A stretch of DNA of 64,000 nt from Erodium maritimum. Its lineage: Eukaryota > Streptophyta > Magnoliopsida > Geraniales > Geraniaceae. Shown one piece after another: positions 34,292 through 47,433 of the stretch. Location: assembly GCA_963921825.1 (NCBI GenBank), contig OY997589.1:41550638-41614637 (forward strand). The letters are read 5' to 3'. Both the position numbers and the translations under genes were made by a program. Position 1 is the first letter of the stretch, and each line of letters begins with the position of its first letter. A model generated the notes under the pieces. The model saw nothing but the letters and a program-made list of their open reading frames with translations. It was not told the origin of the DNA and made no database searches.

Positions 34292-37200
34292 TGTCACGCC
34301 CCAAATCCAGTTTTGACCGAACTCGAGACGTAACCGGAGTTAATAATAGAAAAGCGATAATAAATTGATATAAACCTTTAAAATAACAAGATAAACTTCC
34401 TCAAATCAACATCAGTAAATAGTTCAAAAAATCTCCAATGAGTCACAGCTCAACATAAAGTGTAAGATGTAAAGGTTAAGTACAAAAGACCAACACAACT
34501 CTAGGACAGTCCCCAAGACAAACTGAAGCTCCCAAGCCTCGAACTCTCTAGACATCAGGTACGCCTGTAAAACAGTAAGAGAAACAGAAGGGGTGAGCTT
34601 ACGCTCAGTAGGGAAAATCATAAACAGCTTTAGCCTCCAAAATTTAATAATAAAACTGCTTTAGTCCGGTGTCACAAAAGTGCTTAAAACCCCTTAGACC
34701 AAAAGATGTAATAAACAAATAAAAGGTAACTAGAACAATAAAGCATTCCCAAGGATAACGATAACTTCTCAGAGAATACATAGAGAACACTATAATAAAA
34801 TAGAATACCATCACAACTGGAAACGAGTAAATACTATTAATTAATGAAATGCTATGGAATCAGTGTAAATAAAATAGTATCGCTTTTTCCAAGATAACGA
34901 TAACTTAAAGATTCCATGAAAAATACTATAAACGAATCGTAGCTACTAAAATGGGAGCAAATAATGTCACAACAACCACTTGCTTTTTCAAGCCTCCGAT
35001 CCATGAATAGATTCTAGTGTCACCTCGGTTCCCATATTCCGATCCACTAGAGTATTCATATCACATCAGATTTTCCCTCGGTCCAGAGGCGGCACATACA
35101 TCGGGGCTACCGGAAACCATCCCCTCGGGACGCTCATCGTCGGGATTCCCGGAAATGCCCCCAAAGGACCATAGTCATAGGGAACCAAGGTAGTGCTCCC
35201 GTATGACGCGTACACTTGGGTGAAACCACAGTAACAATTTCTCACAGAGTAATCCATCCAACTGTCCCGTAAAGTCCATCTCCAATAACCAATGCCCTCA
35301 GGCTCCAATAATCGATGTCCCGTAAGATCCAATAACCAATGCCCTCAGGCTCCAATACTCAACCATTATCACGAAGAATCTGTCAAACTCCAACCACCAC
35401 AACACCACCAAACCAAACATTTCAAGAATAAGAATAAGAGAAACACACTAATAATTTATCCAACAATCAACACTTACCGAATCACAACACAAACATCCAT
35501 TAGCACTTCACACTTACCGTATACTTACCTGTCACTAACCATCGGTACATCGATCACCTGATTGTACCCTTTGGCACAACCAGTCATACTCGATCATCCG
35601 TTCAATCAAACAATTATTTCAACACACAATCACTCAAGTAAACATTCAATAAATTAATCAAACATAAAATTAAACTAGTTTCATTAGACTCTTGATTATC
35701 CTAATAACTAACAATCAAGCATGTGAACCTAACACCACAACTAATCCGAGGGCTCAACATGGCCTCTCTACCATTAAATCAATTCCCAAGTATTGAAAGC
35801 GAGTTACACTAGTTATTCTCATCCTAAGCATGCATTCCAGACACATCCGGTTATTAGTAATTGAAAGACGATTATTCTAGTTATTCGCATCCTATATGCA
35901 ATTCTAGGACATTTCCGATTTTATTAACCTAATAGGCATACTAAGCGTTAAATAAGAAATTAAGACTTTCCCTACCTTGTGGTCTTCCTCTAACAACTCT
36001 GCTGAAAAGTCGATTTGGCTCTCCTCCGTTCTTCACACAGGTTCCGGAGTGGTCTTCGTCTTCTCGGGCGGAGTCCAAGTCTGAGTTTTAAACAGTTCAA
36101 ACTTACGATCAGATCAGATAAGGCCCAGAGTAAATTTAATATGTTGTCTTTTAAATTCGAACGGGTCAAAGCGGGATTAAACGACGAGTCGGGTTCGAGT
36201 ACCCGAGCCCCGAGCATAGAACCCGATGCACGTTTCCCGAGGCACTCAGTTTAGCGTTCCCGCTTTTGTCCCGTTCTAAATCCGATTAAAAGTCTGTTCC
36301 AACGTTCGGGTTCCAACAACCGATCACAGTTCCACAGTTCCAGTTCGTTCAATTCCCCAACGCCCCAACGTTCAACAGTCCCACAAGATCTCGGATTTGT
36401 TCCACAATCCCGTCTTAAAACCATTTTAAAGTTACTAATAGATTCGAACCCAGATTTGTCCAAAAACAAGTCTTTCTTTTCCCCTTTTCAATTAATTTCT
36501 TTAAATCGTATGTTTCAAGTTCATCTCCCACGACCAGATCAAAGGATACTTTGTTTCAACCCTGCCAGATTCAATCAAAACTCGAAAAAGAAACACAAGG
36601 GAAGAGAAGAGGTTCGGTTTTTAAGGCCGACCGACCAAGCCTCACGGGTTTTTGGGGCTCACCGTGGGGAAACAGAAGACGGCGGCGACGGGATTTGAGG
36701 GAGAGGACGGGCTAGCTAGGGTTGCTGAGAGGGAAGAGTCGGCGGCGAGGAGGTGCGCGTCTCGATCTCGACGCTCTCTTCCTTTCGTCCGGCACAAAAC
36801 AGACCGTGAAGGTCGTGTCTGTCGGAGACGCGACGAGGAAGGGAGAGCGAGAGACGGCGTGGCTGGTCTTGGGTGGCGCTGGAAAGATGCGGTGGTGAGT
36901 TGCTCGGGCTGACGGAGAAGAGGATGGGAGGGGAAACGGCTCGGTGGCGTGGCCGGAGAGGTGTGGCTGGACGGGGAGAAGGCCGGCGATTGGTGGATGA
37001 ACGTCTGTCGTAGTTGAAGAGGAACGAGGGAGGTAGAGAGAGAAGGGAGAGTTTGGCTGTAGAGAGAGAAAAAAAATGGGGTTGAAAACCCTAATGTGCC
37101 TCTTTTAAACTGAGGCTCAGATTGGGCCTGGTCCGAGTGGGCTGGCGTGCAAAGCTGATTGGGCCCAAGTTGGCCCAGTCCAAAATCAGCCCAAATTATT

Positions 37201-37313
37201 TTAATTTATTTTTTTTTCTTCTTTTTTTTGTCGACGAACCACTAATCGACTCGCCCCCAACTCAACGACGTCTCCTACGATAAAATATCGAAATAACGAT
37301 TCAGGTCTTTACA
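34292..37313 (-). repeat. 5' LTR of Ty3/gypsy element
   Basis: Partner of 25715-28746 with scattered substitutions and small indels (for example an A-run near 37070), noticeably more than between the copia LTR pairs. This insertion is therefore older than the copia insertions. Target duplication TGGCG follows at 37314-37318. Confidence 0.93.
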
Positions 37314-37439
37314 TGGCGTGTTGTGATGAGATTGTCGTGTTTGTTAAACCGTGGTTGAGTTATGACTTTATGTGGGATGTTCTTCTCTTGATGTGTGTTT
37401 CATGATGATTTGTGTTCCGGTATGGTACCTACACCGAGG

Positions 37440-37860
37440 GGAATGCTGGTGTGGGGTAGTACCGAGGCCGACGGTTTGTAATTGTACCCCGAGGGAAATT
37501 TCCGGAAGATCGATGCGAATTCCGGTATTTGATTTACTTGTACCCCGATGCGAATTCCGATATTTGTATTACTCGTACCCCGATGCGAATCCCGGGAAGA
37601 CCGATGTGAATTCTGGTATTTATATATTTGTATTACTTGTTCACTCTGATGCTACGTGTTCTGGAGAGACTTGTTTCACTCTGATGATATGTGTCCCTTC
37701 GGGGATGTTTCCGGGAGGATGTCTTGTTTCACCCCGATGACCAGTGTCCCTTTGGAGACGTTTCCGGGAGTCCCGATGATATGTGTTCCTTGTGGGAATG
37801 TTTCCGGGATTCCCGATGATATGCGTCCCATCGTGACCGAGGGGCATTCCGGTACGATGT
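37440..37860. repeat. Degenerate tandem array in solo LTR
   Basis: Repeated phrases TACCCCGATGCGAATTCCG with GTATTTGTATTACT (37540-37640), then GATGATATGTGTCCC with GGGGATGTTTCCGGGA (37680-37830). Units of about 45-55 bp, considerably diverged. Confidence 0.7.
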
Positions 37861-38412
37861 GTTGGTTTGTGTGTAAATCGTAGGCTAATGGTTTGAATTA
37901 TCTATATTGTGGTACCGTGTGTTTCGTTAATTGGCCCTATTGATGATTAAACCGTTTTCCGTTAATCTCCCTTGAGTCACTATTTTATCAAGCATCACAT
38001 TTCTTGTTAATCTCTGTTTATGGTATCTTTCGAATAAGTGTACTAATCGGGATTTCTTGTTGTTAAGCGGAGAATTCTTTTACTTTACTACTTTTTCCTA
38101 CTGAGCGTAAGCTCACCCCCTTTATGTTTACTGTCCTTTACAGGTTTCGTTGATGAGTAGACTTAGAGGTTGCTTCAGGGCTCGGGAGTTCCTGGATCAT
38201 CCGGGTGGCTTATTGTAGTTGGACGTACATTCCACTTTTGTATCGAACTACTTTTCTTACTGGTTGGACTGAGCATTTCACTTTTTTATCATAATAGTTA
38301 TTTGGACTTAAAGATTTGGAGTCGATTCTCAATTAAATTTACTTTTATTATTAGTTTATTACTTTTCCTAGTCACGTCTCGAGTTCGGTCAAACCGGATT
38401 TAGGGTGTGACA

Positions 38413-39110
38413 CTAATTAATTTTTATGCTCCGATGAATGAGCTTGAGAGGCACGCTTTATGGGATGAAATTCTTACGTATCAATCTTGATTTCCAGAAA
38501 TTATTTGTGTGGGTGGTGATTTTAATTCGGTTTTATCGGCTGATGAACGCCGAAATAGTGTCTTCTCTGTATCAGATAGATCTCGGTTGCTTGATTTTAT
38601 TCTTGCCCTTGGCCTCACTGATTTGAGGTTGGAAGGAGGAAGGTACACTTGGTACGGTCCAAGGTCCAAAGCAACTCTTGTGGATCGGTTTTGTGTCTCT
38701 CCGGATTTCTTGGTTGCTTTCGAAAACATAGCCCAGAGAGGTGTTGAGCGTGAATTATCAGATCATCGGCCTATAACTTTAGAGTCCAAAGTGATAAATT
38801 GGGGACCAAAACCATTCATGTTTTTGAATGTTTGGTTGAACTCGAGGAATTTCTCAAAACTTATTCGCTATTACTGGAATTCTTACACCTGCTCTGGTTC
38901 GCCTAGTTACCAACTTTGATTTAAACTTAAAAATCTGCGTGAAGATTTGAAAACATGGAACAAAGAAGTGTTTGGAAGGGCTGATTTGCAGGTGGCCAAT
39001 ACTTCTAAGGAAATTGAAATACTTGACTGGATTCTAGACTCAAGGAATTTATCTGACTCTAAGTTTAACTCTACGAAATAAGGAAGGAAGAGGAAAAGAC
39101 TTTAAGTTTA
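38413..39110 (+). pseudogene. LINE ORF2 endonuclease, 3' part
   Basis: Continues the endonuclease: LINFYAPMNE, ICVGGDFNSVLSADERR (catalytic GDFN), LTDLRLEGGRYTWYGPRSK, VDRFCVSPDF and ELSDHRPITLES (catalytic SDHRPI). The linker follows (NLREDLKTWNKEVFGRADLQ) and decays with stops at about 39080. A one-base shift relative to the 5' part and a stop at about 38489 show it is dead. No RT (no YADD-type motif) follows. Confidence 0.87.
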
Positions 39111-39888
39111 GAGAAAAGGGAAGTCTGATCCAAATTCGAATCATAGTCGAGAGGATGAACTATAGAATATCAAGGCCAGGGCATGGGACATGCATCTCAA
39201 GAGCCTTGAGGAATTGGAAGACATGTCAAACATAACAGATGTCTGGCTTGCACGACACTCGAAAAAATCCTATATTCACACCAGAAGGGTCGTCTGTTTC
39301 AAAAATTCTTTTAAGCATTCCAGATTTTATTTGCAACAACTTTCTACCCGTATCTAATTAAAAATTGAAATATTCTGACACAAACAAATTAGAATAAGCA
39401 TTACAAGTTACAAAAGAGAGAGGAGAGAGGGGGATTTGTATTGAAGAGGCTCTAACAAGTACCATCAAATAATAAATTCATAACAAGTCATTTGCAGTTT
39501 GTCAGTCTAAACCATTTCACCTAACAACAAAGAAAGATAGCGATACCAAAGCACATGAAATAGTTATGCCCCACAAATAATTCAGTGCACCTACTTGTCT
39601 GCCCTCAGAACATAGCAAATAATTTTGCATACTCAAGGCTAACATGGCATTGCACAGCTATTGCCATCATCGATATATGTTGTGCAACAGGTACCCATTT
39701 CTATCATTTACGGAAAAACTTTGCCTCGGGAAGTAACCTGAATTCAATCTCTTACACAAACAATATTTCTTTCTTTTATCTATGGGTAATATGCTGATAT
39801 ATCAAACAGCAACAGATAAAACGAGGACACACAATTTAGAGGGAAACAAAAGCAGTGGGAAAAAAAAAAGAGTGATTCTCCAACAAGG
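39111..39888 (-). other. 3' flank and probable 3' UTR of the ELMO gene
   Basis: No coding signal. On the minus strand it follows the stop codon at 39889. A candidate poly(A) signal (AATAAA, complement at 39326-39331) lies about 560 bp downstream. The border with the LINE remnant is unclear. Confidence 0.5.
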
Positions 39889-42800
39889 CTATTTTGAGAG
39901 AAGGCCATAGGAGGGTAAATCTTCCAGACGCATCACATCTTCAAGTAAAAGTTCCCTTTCAAGTTCACGACGTGTAGCTTTCATCACCGTCTACAGTAAA
40001 ATGAATCAAATTATATTAAGAGAACATGTGAGAACTAAAACTGCAGTCACAATTCAGCTATTTACTTAGTGTAAACTACAAATACCTACCCCAAACTTGT
40101 AGCGTTTAACTGATACATACCCTAAAGTTTTTTTATAACTGATACCTACTCAGATGTTTAGTTTTTTAACTGATAGCCCAAGCAGACAGGTAAAATGACG
40201 AAAATGCCCTGGAGTGATTTTTTAAATAATTTTTAAAAAATAAAACTGAAGTGATTTTTTAAATAAAACTGAAGTGATTTAATAAGTACATATATATACC
40301 TAACAAAAGTGATTTTTTAAATTTTTTTTAAAGTAATTACTGAAATGTAGTTGAGGGTATTTTCGTCATTTTACTTGTCTGCTTGGGCTATCAGTTAAAA
40401 AACTAAACATCTGAGTAGGTATCAGTTATAAAAAATCTTTAGGGTATGTATCAGTTAAACGCTACAAGTTTGGGGTAGGTATTTGTAGTTTACCCATTTA
40501 CTTATAACATATAAAGATTCTTGGCATGATGTTTTCTTTTAACTGCATGCAACATAGGACTATATTCATGGAACTTGTAGAGTTTCAGAGATAAATGCAC
40601 TGAGAACAAATCCAATCCACTGATTAGAACATAACTTGCTTAAATGAATATATTTAAGGAGCAATCTAGTTGAAGAATACATACATTGAAGTCCATGTAC
40701 GATGCATGCATGGCAAGCCATTGCTGATCCATTAGTTTAAATGTGATACAGTAGAGCATATCAAACGCTGACTCGTTTTCTGTGATGAAGAAACAAAATA
40801 TCTTTTGAGAGATGTAAATATTAACTAAGAAAATTCACTTGGATAATTAAACTTTCAACATCTCCCATGCCATGAATGAAAGAAAGTTCTCCTATTTCAG
40901 AAAAGGAACTCCATATGCAATGTCAACTATCAATTCACTTGTATTACCTGCAAGAAACTTCAAGAATGTAGCTCCAAAAAACGTCCGTGGTTTGACTGTA
41001 GGGTTAAGGCACAAAGTTAATGAATGAAATTCCAATTTGGCACTTATTGGCAGAAATAAGCATCTGATTACTCACAAGTTTAGGCTTACATATTTCATAT
41101 AATCTAAGAATGTAGTTGTACAAACTACTAGTAGAAGGAAAACAATCAGTGGATGATCATTTAGCAAAATGCAACTACTTCAACAGTTCTCATTAAGGTC
41201 GTAAATGGTTTCCAATCATGGGACCTAAAACCCACTTCAAATAGCTGAAGGAGTTCATTCACCAATGACAAACCTACTGGTGTACTTATTTCAGAAAAAG
41301 GTATGTATATTTTTATTGGAACAAAAGCCTATAATGTTGACGAGAACAACAAACCTGCTTCAAGATCAAGCATTTGAATAAGCATGAATGTAATGTTCAC
41401 ACCAGCTACAGCAAATGGGTACTCCCACACTGACCGATCACCTTCTTGCTTTCGAAGAAGGCCCTGAAAGGATTTCTGCACATAAAAGTCTTGTGATTAT
41501 AGGATAAATCATAGCCAAAGGTGTACATATAGCCAAAACAAACTAAAACTGCACACCCAAATTCGTTATTCAATTTATGTAACAAAGTGCAGGAACTACA
41601 AAAAGCCATGGGAGAATAAGAGTTCGGAAGAAGCTCTTGGTAAGTTATCTTCAAGTATTTAACATTTATCACAGACATCAGAAACTAGGGAACATTTTTG
41701 CACAAGCAGTGCGCATAAATCATTCCCAGAGATCGTGGCATGGAAGTAAGTTTGGAACCTGCACCAGAAGCCATGTCCCAGGTATACCTTTCCAGAATAT
41801 ACACCTGAATTCAATATCAGCAGAGCCTATATACGAAAGGAAAATCCATGAAGAACTTTCATATGAGAAGGTTATCAAAACCAATATCTCTTCTACTCGT
41901 TTTTTGGCATATTCTTCCTATCGTGGCAATTTAAATTTCCAGGCAGGCCAGTCCATTCAGCAATGCATAAAAAACACTAAGCAACATTTGCAGAGCCTTG
42001 GTGCCTCTAACTGTTAAAAATTGAGATCCAGTGACAACTAACTTTATAAGTAAGAATCTGTTCATACTCTGTTTTCCATAATAGTTAACAAAACAAAGAC
42101 AAGGACATTCACTCAGGTTTTGCAGCTTGTTTGCCCAAGTGTGGATAAGGTCAATTATACTATCATGACACAAAGGTGGCCAATGCACAAAGGAGATTCA
42201 AAGACCCAAGAGATATTCTACTGCATGTTTTGCCGGAGCAGTACAGTCACACTTAGCTTCAAGAATGCAACTGGCTATAGGATTAACCAGCCTGAAGATT
42301 ACTTCTCCACTACCACACGGTTCCCACAACAAACTGAACAATACAATAGTAATTAAATAGCATTTGAAAAGTTGCAAGGGCAAAGACAAACCATAGGAAC
42401 CATACAAGCAAAAGCCGATAGATATTTCTCTAAACATGTTTCTTAATGTAACAAATGGTTTGATTTCAATATTTTGAGCAGACAGGCACAGTTATAGATC
42501 AATCAATTGATAGGTAGAGAGAGAGAGAGAGGGCATACTGGAAAAGTCCTAGCGAAGTACAACAAGTTCTCCAATGATATAAAACCACCACCCCTGTCAT
42601 AGAAATTCAGATGTGAACAGTTATTAAGCACAAATAATTTTTTACAATTATAGGAGAGTTTAAAGTATATTAATCACGTAAGGAAAGGAAATACTGATAT
42701 ACCTAAAATCTGTGGATGGATCCTTTCCCTGCCAACCCATTTCTTTCCACTGCTCTGATATTAAACCATGAAGTTCCTCTTCAGGAAAAGCAACACTCCA

Positions 42801-45764
42801 TAAGGTCCTTAAAGCTTCCTGTAGAAAAGAAGCAATACCGTTATAATAACATAAGGTCTTCATATTATAATATATCTAACTATGGACTACCCACAACCAT
42901 GTAACAATCGGCTCTAAAAATGAAAAATGTAGGATGTGTGCAGCTTACATGTATGCTTAACCACTTTTAACACAAGTACTACCACCACAAACAGTTAAAA
43001 GAATCTTCACCTAAAAGGTACCTGATGCTCAGGGTTTGAACTATCATAAGCAATATCTATTCGAGTCTGTAGTCTCTGTAAGCATTCCTCCTGATTGAAA
43101 GAAGAATATACACTATTAGTTTTCTAGGATTTCTTATAAAAATCAGTATGTCAAAAATAGAGAAGATTGAGCGTAAGACGTCCAACAGAGCAAGGTTGCG
43201 ATCTTTGGTGCCTCTCATAGAACATTAACTGTAGCGTGTGGGTGTCTTATAATAGTGAGATATAATTCAAAGTAATCCTTTGAGGAACAGTGCAGTCAAG
43301 AGTGTTGATAACATGTCATCAGCTGCAAATAACTATTATAAGCATTTGACATGGAAACATGAAGCCTTTACCTTCAGAGCAATGCAATTGCATGCGGCAT
43401 GCATATGCATGTTCCAGCATGAGTCATTAAATTATCATAAGTTAGGTCACCAGTGTTGAGTTTAATTAAGTCCAAATAAAATGCCGACAGTTAGTGGTAC
43501 AATCCCACTTTACCAATGCTAGATTAAACATTGACTTTTTTTTCAATCCAATCAATGTTGTGCTAGGCGACTAGGGTTACGTGACAACTCAAGAAAAATA
43601 GCATCCAGTTCCAAGCAGTCTACAATATATAGATTATTTGGCAATACAAACATCAATCACAAGACATAAATGCATTTTCATCAATCATTTCCATGACTAA
43701 TAATCATTTCGTAGATCAGTTTAACACTATAAGAATCCATTTTCACCCAAGATATAGACTAAGGAAAAAAATAAAGGGATGCTAAAGTGAATCATAACTG
43801 CCAGACATTCTAAATATATAACATATAGATTATTTGGCAATGCGAACATCAATGCATAAGACGTAAATGCATTTTTGTCAATCATATCCATGACTAATAA
43901 TCATTTTGCAGACCAGTCTAACACTTTATAAGAATCCATCTTCACCCAAAATATAGACGAAGGAAAAAACAAAGGGCTGCTAAAGGGAATAATAACTGCC
44001 ACAGTATAAATTGTCGATGTTAATTTTACACTATACACCAAAAGCTGAATCAAGAACCAGTGTATAACGTTCTCAAATCTTAAAACTATTGTTGATGTTC
44101 ATTTCAATTGCTTGAATTAAATCCACATACATCGTCCATCACCACCTTCGCCAAGTGAATAGAGAGCAAAAAACAAGGAGAATAGAAAGGCATTTTCTTT
44201 CATGTTCACTAAATCTATATGGATACCGGATTGCCCTGGAAAACATTTAATCTTCCAAACGTTTATACCAGGTTTCTATATTACCAAACTGACTTTAAAC
44301 GAATATGCACGATAAGCAGAATCAAGGGGCAAGGATAGGTAGGCTATGTATTCTCTCCATCCATAGTAGACACCATACTAAAACATGGTGAACAAAATAG
44401 GTTAGAATTTGAAATGATATGTGTTCCTTCATGTATAACACAGATCTACAATATATAAAAAGAAATACTACTCACTTCAATAATTACTCTAACAGTATTC
44501 AGGATATTACAACATGTAGCAATCATTAAGAAAAAAACATGTAGATCCTTTCACCCTTATAATTTTTACACATAGAAGAAGGAGATTGAATAAAAAATAT
44601 AAAAAATTAGAGTCACACAAATGACAAGGCAGGTACCTGTGAAGGGGTTAAATCAAAGGAAGGACGAGAATCACTCTCTCTTCTCTGTGCACACACACAA
44701 GAAAGACCCCGACCAAGCCATGCCGCTGATCCTGCCACAACCTCAGCTGTAAAAAATGAAACCAAATGCTAATGAAACAGTTTTCCTCTCTAATAACAGC
44801 ACAATTTTACGATCTCTTGAGCTGGGAAAAAACAATTATATGTTGGCTTGTACTTTAACTACTAACCCAAAGTACAGGATGGCAGAATAGTTTATTAGCT
44901 TTCATGTTTCATGCTTGAGTGACACTCCAGACTCAAATAAAACCAAGGTACCTCAAAAAACACAAAATATATGACAATCCAAAGCTCGTCTTAAGATCCA
45001 CAAAGGCATCAAAAGCAAGCAATAAAAGAATAGATGGGTGAATACTTATGAAGTAATAGGATTATATTAGTCACTTGGGATAAAAGGTGTGTGAAGTAGC
45101 TAAATATTTCAAAATCTTTTTTGAACAACATCAAATACAGCTCAAAATAGATCTCAGCCGAATTTGGGCAAGCCCTCAGATCCCATATCTCAAATTTTAC
45201 AAAACTTTAATATCACCAAGCATCATGAACTGGAACTAAGTTTCAAGACGCACAACTGACTAGAATTGAATTGCACTAAAAGGAGAAAATGATGCTGTTT
45301 TTTTTTCTCATTTCAAACAGAGCTTCCACAAAAAAAACATTTCCATTAATTCGTAAAAAAAAATACTGTATCACATGCTTGTACACGATTTCACCACACA
45401 CCATTCGAATTCATACAGAAGATACGTCCATACCAAAATAAATTGAGGAACCAAGCAGGGCCATTATTAAATTTCACACGAGAGATGAAAAAAAATGATA
45501 AGAGAAGAATTTTGTAGTTGGAAACAGATAATAAAACAAGTCATCCCCGACGGAGAATCTGTACGTCAGTGCACCTCAATTACCTGGGAAATATGAGATT
45601 CCAAAGGCGATCTAATTTCAAGCAATAGATCTCAAAATAACGAAAAAGTAGAAGGAGAAAGAGAGTATCCATGGAGTACCAGAGGTTGAATGGCAGGAGT
45701 TGCCTCTCTCCAGACCTTGAGAAATCCTCCTAACGGCGACAAACGAGCCACCTCTGTCATCCAT
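39889..45764 (-). CDS. ELMO domain-containing protein (ELMO/CED-12 family), nine exons, 266 aa
   Basis: Minus-strand exons 45764-45680, 44746-44637, 43090-43022, 42818-42703, 42593-42539, 41475-41355, 40995-40948, 40779-40685 and 39990-39889 total 801 nt with GT-AG introns and matching phases. The protein starts MDDRGGSFVAVRRISQGLER and ends RLEDLPSYGLLSK. The ELMO domain covers about residues 65-250; GWQGKDPSTDFRGGG (116-130) matches the family's signature, including the Arg (127) proposed for GAP activity of ELMOD proteins. Animal ELMODs act as GAPs for ARF/ARL GTPases, and Arabidopsis MACARON and ELMOD_A, of the same family, specify pollen aperture domains. The role here is inferred only. 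No disabling change was seen, and length fits plant ELMO-only proteins. The start is the first ATG of the frame. This is the only clearly intact host gene in the window. Confidence 0.95.
40060..40504. mobile_element. Mutator-type MITE in last intron of the ELMO gene
   Basis: A 427-bp fold-back element (40069-40495) with ends GTGTAAACTACAAATACC and GGTATTTGTAGTTTACCC. The arms extend over 100 bp with high complementarity (CCCCAAACTTGTAGCG, AACTGATACATACCCTAAAG). It is flanked by a perfect 9-bp duplication ATTTACTTA (40060-40068 and 40496-40504), the Mutator-superfamily size. It has no ORF and does not touch the splice sites at 40684 or 39991. Confidence 0.93.
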
Positions 45765-46173
45765 TTCGTCTCAATACACGTAAACTGTAAGCGCTAGAAG
45801 AACAACATCATCATCACAGTTACCGGACACAAACCCTAAGCAATTACACAAGACGGAAACGGAGAAGTGAAAATGCAGAGAGGGCAAAGCGGATGATTGG
45901 AGATTCACGCGTCAACTGAAGCGAGAGGAGTGGCAAATGAAAGCGGAGCTCCAGTCGACGGCGAATTGGTGAAGAAGGAGCTAGGGTTTGGGGATCGAGA
46001 GGGAAGAGAAGATTGTTGGAGAAGAGAAAGCAGTTGACAGACAGTTTTATCTCTCCAACAAAATCTGCGCGCTGTATGTCTCCGATTCGGGATTTTAGAT
46101 AAAAGTGAGGGCCATGCTTTTCACATACAGAAACACACGGTAACGAAAAGCCACCCCCTTATACTTTTCCCCT
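45765..46173 (-). other. 5' UTR and upstream of ELMO gene
   Basis: Between the ATG (45764) and the TATA-like box on the minus strand. Purine-rich on the plus strand, which makes a CT-rich transcribed leader typical of plant 5' UTRs. No conserved upstream ORF recognised. Confidence 0.6.
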
Positions 46174-46187
46174 CTTTATATATAAAG
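46174..46187 (-). promoter_or_regulatory. TATA box of ELMO gene
   Basis: CTTTATATATAAAG (palindromic), about 410 bp before the ATG on the minus strand, followed by a pyrimidine-rich leader. Position and sequence suit a core promoter. Confidence 0.5.
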
Positions 46188-47433
46188 TAAATTAGACAAG
46201 GGTTATTCCTACAAATATATGATTATGTATAGATACCAACTTTCTGTTTTCTTTTTCAGGAAAATGTACATCTTTCTGTCAGTCACGCGCCATTCCTAAT
46301 AGCATTATCATAAACAAGTGAAAAATACTCGGACCGGTTCAGACGAAAGAAGACAAAAATCGGTTTGAAAATCTTGGTACTCGAATGATCCGTATCAAAC
46401 TCCTTCAACATGTGTGATTCTATATAATACCGAGACCATTAACCGTTGCATTTACCTACCAAGGCCAGACAAGCTTAGTCCACATAAAGACACTCGGTCG
46501 GTCCATGAATGCATGAAGCCTAGGCCTAATTGTTAGAACTCGCACTCGATGACGTGAATCACATTATTGATTCAAAGACCCCGAATGTGATAAGATTTAG
46601 AAATCAAAACCCCAAGCGACAAACATTCCTGAACCTGAAGCGTTGAGACCTTTCCTATCCGTTAAGGCGTCGTCAACCCGTTGTCTCACCGACCAGATTA
46701 TGTTCACTACCGCGCGTAGAGAGAGGAAGGAAGATGACGACGAACACAACGATGAGGATTAAATGAGGGGTATGAGTAGATTAGGTTTGGACAAAATGTA
46801 GAGTTTGGGGTTTGGGCAGATTAGGTTTTATTTTTTATTTTTCTGTATTTTATTATTATTGAAGATTAAAAAATATGAAATTTTTAAAATTTAGACTTCG
46901 AATTTGAAATAATTGGAATAAAAAAGATTTTATACTTAGAAATAGTTTTTAGAAATTTAGAAATATATTATTTTAAATAAAGAAAAAGAGTTTTAAAAAG
47001 AAAAAGAGTTAAAAAGATGTAATGAAAACAAAAAATAAATAAACAAAACAGGAATGATTGAAAATAAAAGAAGGTATTAAAAAATAAACGATAAAAACTA
47101 TTAAAACTTATATAATGATTTAATATATAAATTTAAAAAAATATACTAGTAGAAGGGAAAGTTGAGTAGTTATGATTTCAGTAAAATTTAGAATTGTGCG
47201 ATTATTTTGGTCATTTAGAAATGTTTAAAAAAACATGTGTACGGCGCATTCTTTTTTAGTCACGTTTTTTGTCAATTGTGATTGAAGATGTTGGCTTTTA
47301 ATAGTTTTCGTAACTGTACAGTGTTATCTGAGCGGTTAACAAGTCTTCAGTTAGTTTGTCAGTTCAATAGTCATATAATCGTTATTTCATAGAGTTATCT
47401 CAAATGTATACAACTTTATGCATGTTGAATTTA
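46188..47433. other. Intergenic AT-rich DNA
   Basis: 46800-47200 is very AT-rich with A-runs. I see no gene or RNA. 46540-46740 is less AT-rich but has no sustained frame. Confidence 0.6.

Larger units (their letters stand above)
25715..37313 (-). mobile_element. Ty3/gypsy element, gag-bearing, pol mostly deleted
   Basis: LTRs of about 3.0 kb at 25715-28746 and 34292-37313, primer site 34276-34288 and target duplication TGGCG. The primer site is complementary and adjoins the right LTR, so the element reads on the minus strand. The 5.5-kb internal region holds a gag frame (32353-31163) with three stops and only a 300-bp scrap of the integrase C-terminus (about 29120-28830). Protease, RT, RNase H and most of integrase are absent. 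It resembles large non-autonomous derivatives (LARD or TR-GAG type). Several tandem arrays fill its 5' leader. Confidence 0.88.
23884..38412 (+). mobile_element. Solo Ty3/gypsy-type LTR interrupted by a nested element
   Basis: Begins TGTAAGAACCGCCCCCGG at 23884 and ends GGATTTAGGGTGTGACA at 38412. Without the 11.6-kb insert (25715-37318) it is about 2.9 kb, similar to the LTRs at 1-2604 and 25715-28746. No internal region, primer site or second LTR of the same element adjoins it, and the flanking CTGAT/CTAAT supports a solo LTR left by recombination. It interrupts the LINE endonuclease. Confidence 0.82.
21600..39110 (+). mobile_element. L1-type LINE, split and 3'-truncated
   Basis: Two blocks, 21600-23883 and 38413-about 39110, form one non-LTR retrotransposon once the solo LTR at 23884-38412 is removed. 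ORF1 (RRM-like plus DUF4283-like region) is followed four bases later by ORF2 with an apurinic endonuclease domain. The reverse transcriptase is absent: homology fades at about 39110, so the 3' part is deleted or truncated. The 5' border is approximate; 21600-21779 may be 5' untranslated sequence. Several stops and shifts show it is inactive. Confidence 0.82.

Noticed and set aside
41637-42356. Plus-strand frames of 126 and 78 aa within the ELMO locus
   Set aside because: They lie in introns and on the opposite strand of a well-supported gene, with no recognisable domain.
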